DNA from: Prevotella sp. UBA4330
Lineage (GTDB): Bacteria; Bacteroidota; Bacteroidia; Bacteroidales; Bacteroidaceae
Reading direction: 5' to 3'
NCBI GenBank assembly: GCA_002394385.1
Contig: DGTS01000004.1
Location: 1-38,509, forward strand
DNA: 38,509 nucleotides
Shown piece by piece: positions 37,549-38,509 of the stretch. A program made the position numbers and the translations under genes. The notes under the pieces are model-generated. The model made no database searches. It saw nothing but the letters and a program-made list of their open reading frames with translations, and was not told the origin of the DNA. Positions within the stretch are counted from its first letter, which is position 1. Each line of letters opens with the position of its first letter.

Positions 37549-38509
37549 TCACTCAAGTCGTTCTATATGCCAGCCACGCTTGCTCGAACTTGACTTCTCC
37601 ACCTCTTGAGAACTGTTGTTCGAGTTGTTCTGTGGCGTGTATGTCTTTTTCTTCTGCGTGTTGTAGTTGCTTGACTTCTTGTTTGTTGTCTTAGGCTTTG
37701 TCGTTGTTGCTGGCGTTGTTGTCTGCCTTGGCAGCGAAGGAACGTCCTGAACGCTTGGCTGCGGCTGACGATTCGCTTCCTTTTCTATCTCGTCTATGTT
37801 CTGATTATCGATGTTTTCGCCCTCGTTGATGCCGCCATTGTTGTCATCACCTTCATTTTCATTACCGTTCTGAACGTTGTCATCACCTTCGTTGTTATTC
37901 ACTCCGAAGTTGCTGTCAGTCGTTCCATTGTCGGTCTTGGTGGCATTATCTATCTTGTCTGTGCCATCTTTATTGTCATCAACAACTTCAATGTCTGTTC
38001 CTTTGTCTCTTAAGAAGAAGTAATAAACGGCACCTCCGATACCGCCGAGCAACAGCAACAATGCTAACAATATGCCAATGATGAGGCCCACATTGCTTTT
38101 CTTCTTTGGCTGAACGTAAGGTTGCGTTAGGCGCGGTGCAGCCTTAGGCGTTGCCGGAGCAGCAGAAGTAGCGGGTTTGGGAGGTTCTGGCTTTGGTACT
38201 GCCTGTGGTTCAGGAGCCGCTGGTGCAACTATTGTAGCCTCAGGCATCGCAGGAGTCTCTGGTACAGATGGTGTTTCGGGCGTTACCGGTGCTTCAGGAA
38301 CTACTGGAGACTCAGGAACTGAAGGGGTTTCTGGTATCACTGGCTCGGGAACAACGGGTGCTTCGGGTGCCACCGGTGCTTCAGGAACTACTGGAGTCTC
38401 AGGAACTGAAGGCGTTTCAGGTATAACCGGCTCAGGAGCAACGGGTGCTTCAGGCACAACTGGCGCCTCCGGAACTACTGGAGACTCAGGAACTGAAGGC
38501 GTTTCAGGT
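37549..38509 (-). CDS. membrane protein with Pro/Glu repeats (partial, 5' end outside the window)
   Basis: The frame is open through the right edge at 38509, so the true start lies outside; a GTG at 38457 is only an internal valine. The visible part is a Pro/Glu/Val repeat region (PETPSVPE, SPVVPEAP units), then a Pro/Ala-rich linker (38100-38220). One transmembrane helix follows (about 38020-38095, VGLIIGILLALLLLLGG). The last part is an Asp/Asn/Gly-rich and Ser/Thr/Lys/Asn-rich low-complexity domain. Proteins of this layout in Bacteroidales often begin with a zinc-ribbon, which cannot be seen here. It converges on the hemolysin III gene with only 4 bp between stops. Confidence 0.75.
   Translation of the reverse strand, partial: PETPSVPESPVVPEAPVVPEAPVAPEPVIPETPSVPETPVVPEAPVAPEAPVVPEPVIPETPSVPESPVVPEAPVTPETPSVPETPAMPEATIVAPAAPEPQAVPKPEPPKPATSAAPATPKAAPRLTQPYVQPKKKSNVGLIIGILLALLLLLGGIGGAVYYFFLRDKGTDIEVVDDNKDGTDKIDNATKTDNGTTDSNFGVNNNEGDDNVQNGNENEGDDNNGGINEGENIDNQNIDEIEKEANRQPQPSVQDVPSLPRQTTTPATTTKPKTTNKKSSNYNTQKKKTYTPQNNSNNSSQEVEKSSSSKRGWHIERLE
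38297..38509. repeat. nested Pro/Glu-coding minisatellite
   Basis: The stretch beginning GGAACTACTGGAG occurs at 38297, 38393 and 38471, giving periods of 96 and 78 bp (32 and 26 codons), built of smaller units coding (V/S)(V/A)PE(A/T/S)P. Copies are nearly identical at DNA level, so recent duplication is likely; all steps are multiples of three and preserve the frame. Confidence 0.8.

Overview
The window looks like chromosome from a Bacteroidales bacterium, most likely Prevotella or a close relative. The evidence is the promoter grammar (TTTG, 19-20 bp, TAnnTTTG in front of many genes), the lack of Shine-Dalgarno sites, Bacteroidetes-specific families (DUF4271, DUF4294, DUF3108, a GH3-family protein, CotH with a C-terminal sorting-like tail) and a long MetK. 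I see no rRNA, tRNA, CRISPR, prophage or insertion sequence.

Layout. 1-45 is the first 15 codons of a leftward gene. 332-5670 is a rightward core block: metK, DUF4271 protein, hemD, rnpA, yidD, tyrS. 5871-7489 holds a lipoprotein M14 carboxypeptidase and a tandem SH3-like protein. 7784-10409 (minus) holds a DUF4294 protein and a secreted CotH-kinase protein, with a divergent acyltransferase (10515-11489). 11945-15207 is cysS, a NodB-type polysaccharide deacetylase and a GT2 polyprenyl-phosphate sugar synthase. A convergent ArnT-like GT39 follows (15228-16940, minus); together the last three look like a lipid A or envelope glycan decoration module. 17161-21993 is a mostly tRNA-modification block: miaB, xerD, a U32/TrhP-like protein, sufE and a SpoU methyltransferase. 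22082-24110 (minus) is an ECF sigma factor, a probable membrane anti-sigma factor and an exported protein, joined by ATGA overlaps. 24744-30402 holds a GH3-family protein, an Ig-like lipoprotein, a DUF3108 protein and an LpxL-like acyltransferase. 30422-33269 (minus) is an SDR, a PAP2 membrane enzyme and a lipoprotein nuclease in one probable operon. 33628-37544 is rnr, an Ala/Pro-tailed membrane protein and a hemolysin III family protein. A Pro/Glu-repeat membrane protein runs off the right end.

The genes are mostly ordinary; the unusual content lies between and inside them. (1) A family of 8-bp tandem repeats of form GTNNANNA begins at the stop codons of three genes and also sits inside miaB, in frame, where gain or loss of one unit would shift the frame. 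(2) A promoter-bearing repeat occurs in one to three tandem copies in front of cysS, miaB, the GH3 gene and the SDR operon. In each copy a hairpin whose arms differ from copy to copy, but stay complementary, overlaps the -33 box. (3) Two copies of a GC-rich inverted-repeat element carry their cores in opposite orientation. (4) Several promoters lie so close to the start codon that the messages should be leaderless or nearly so.
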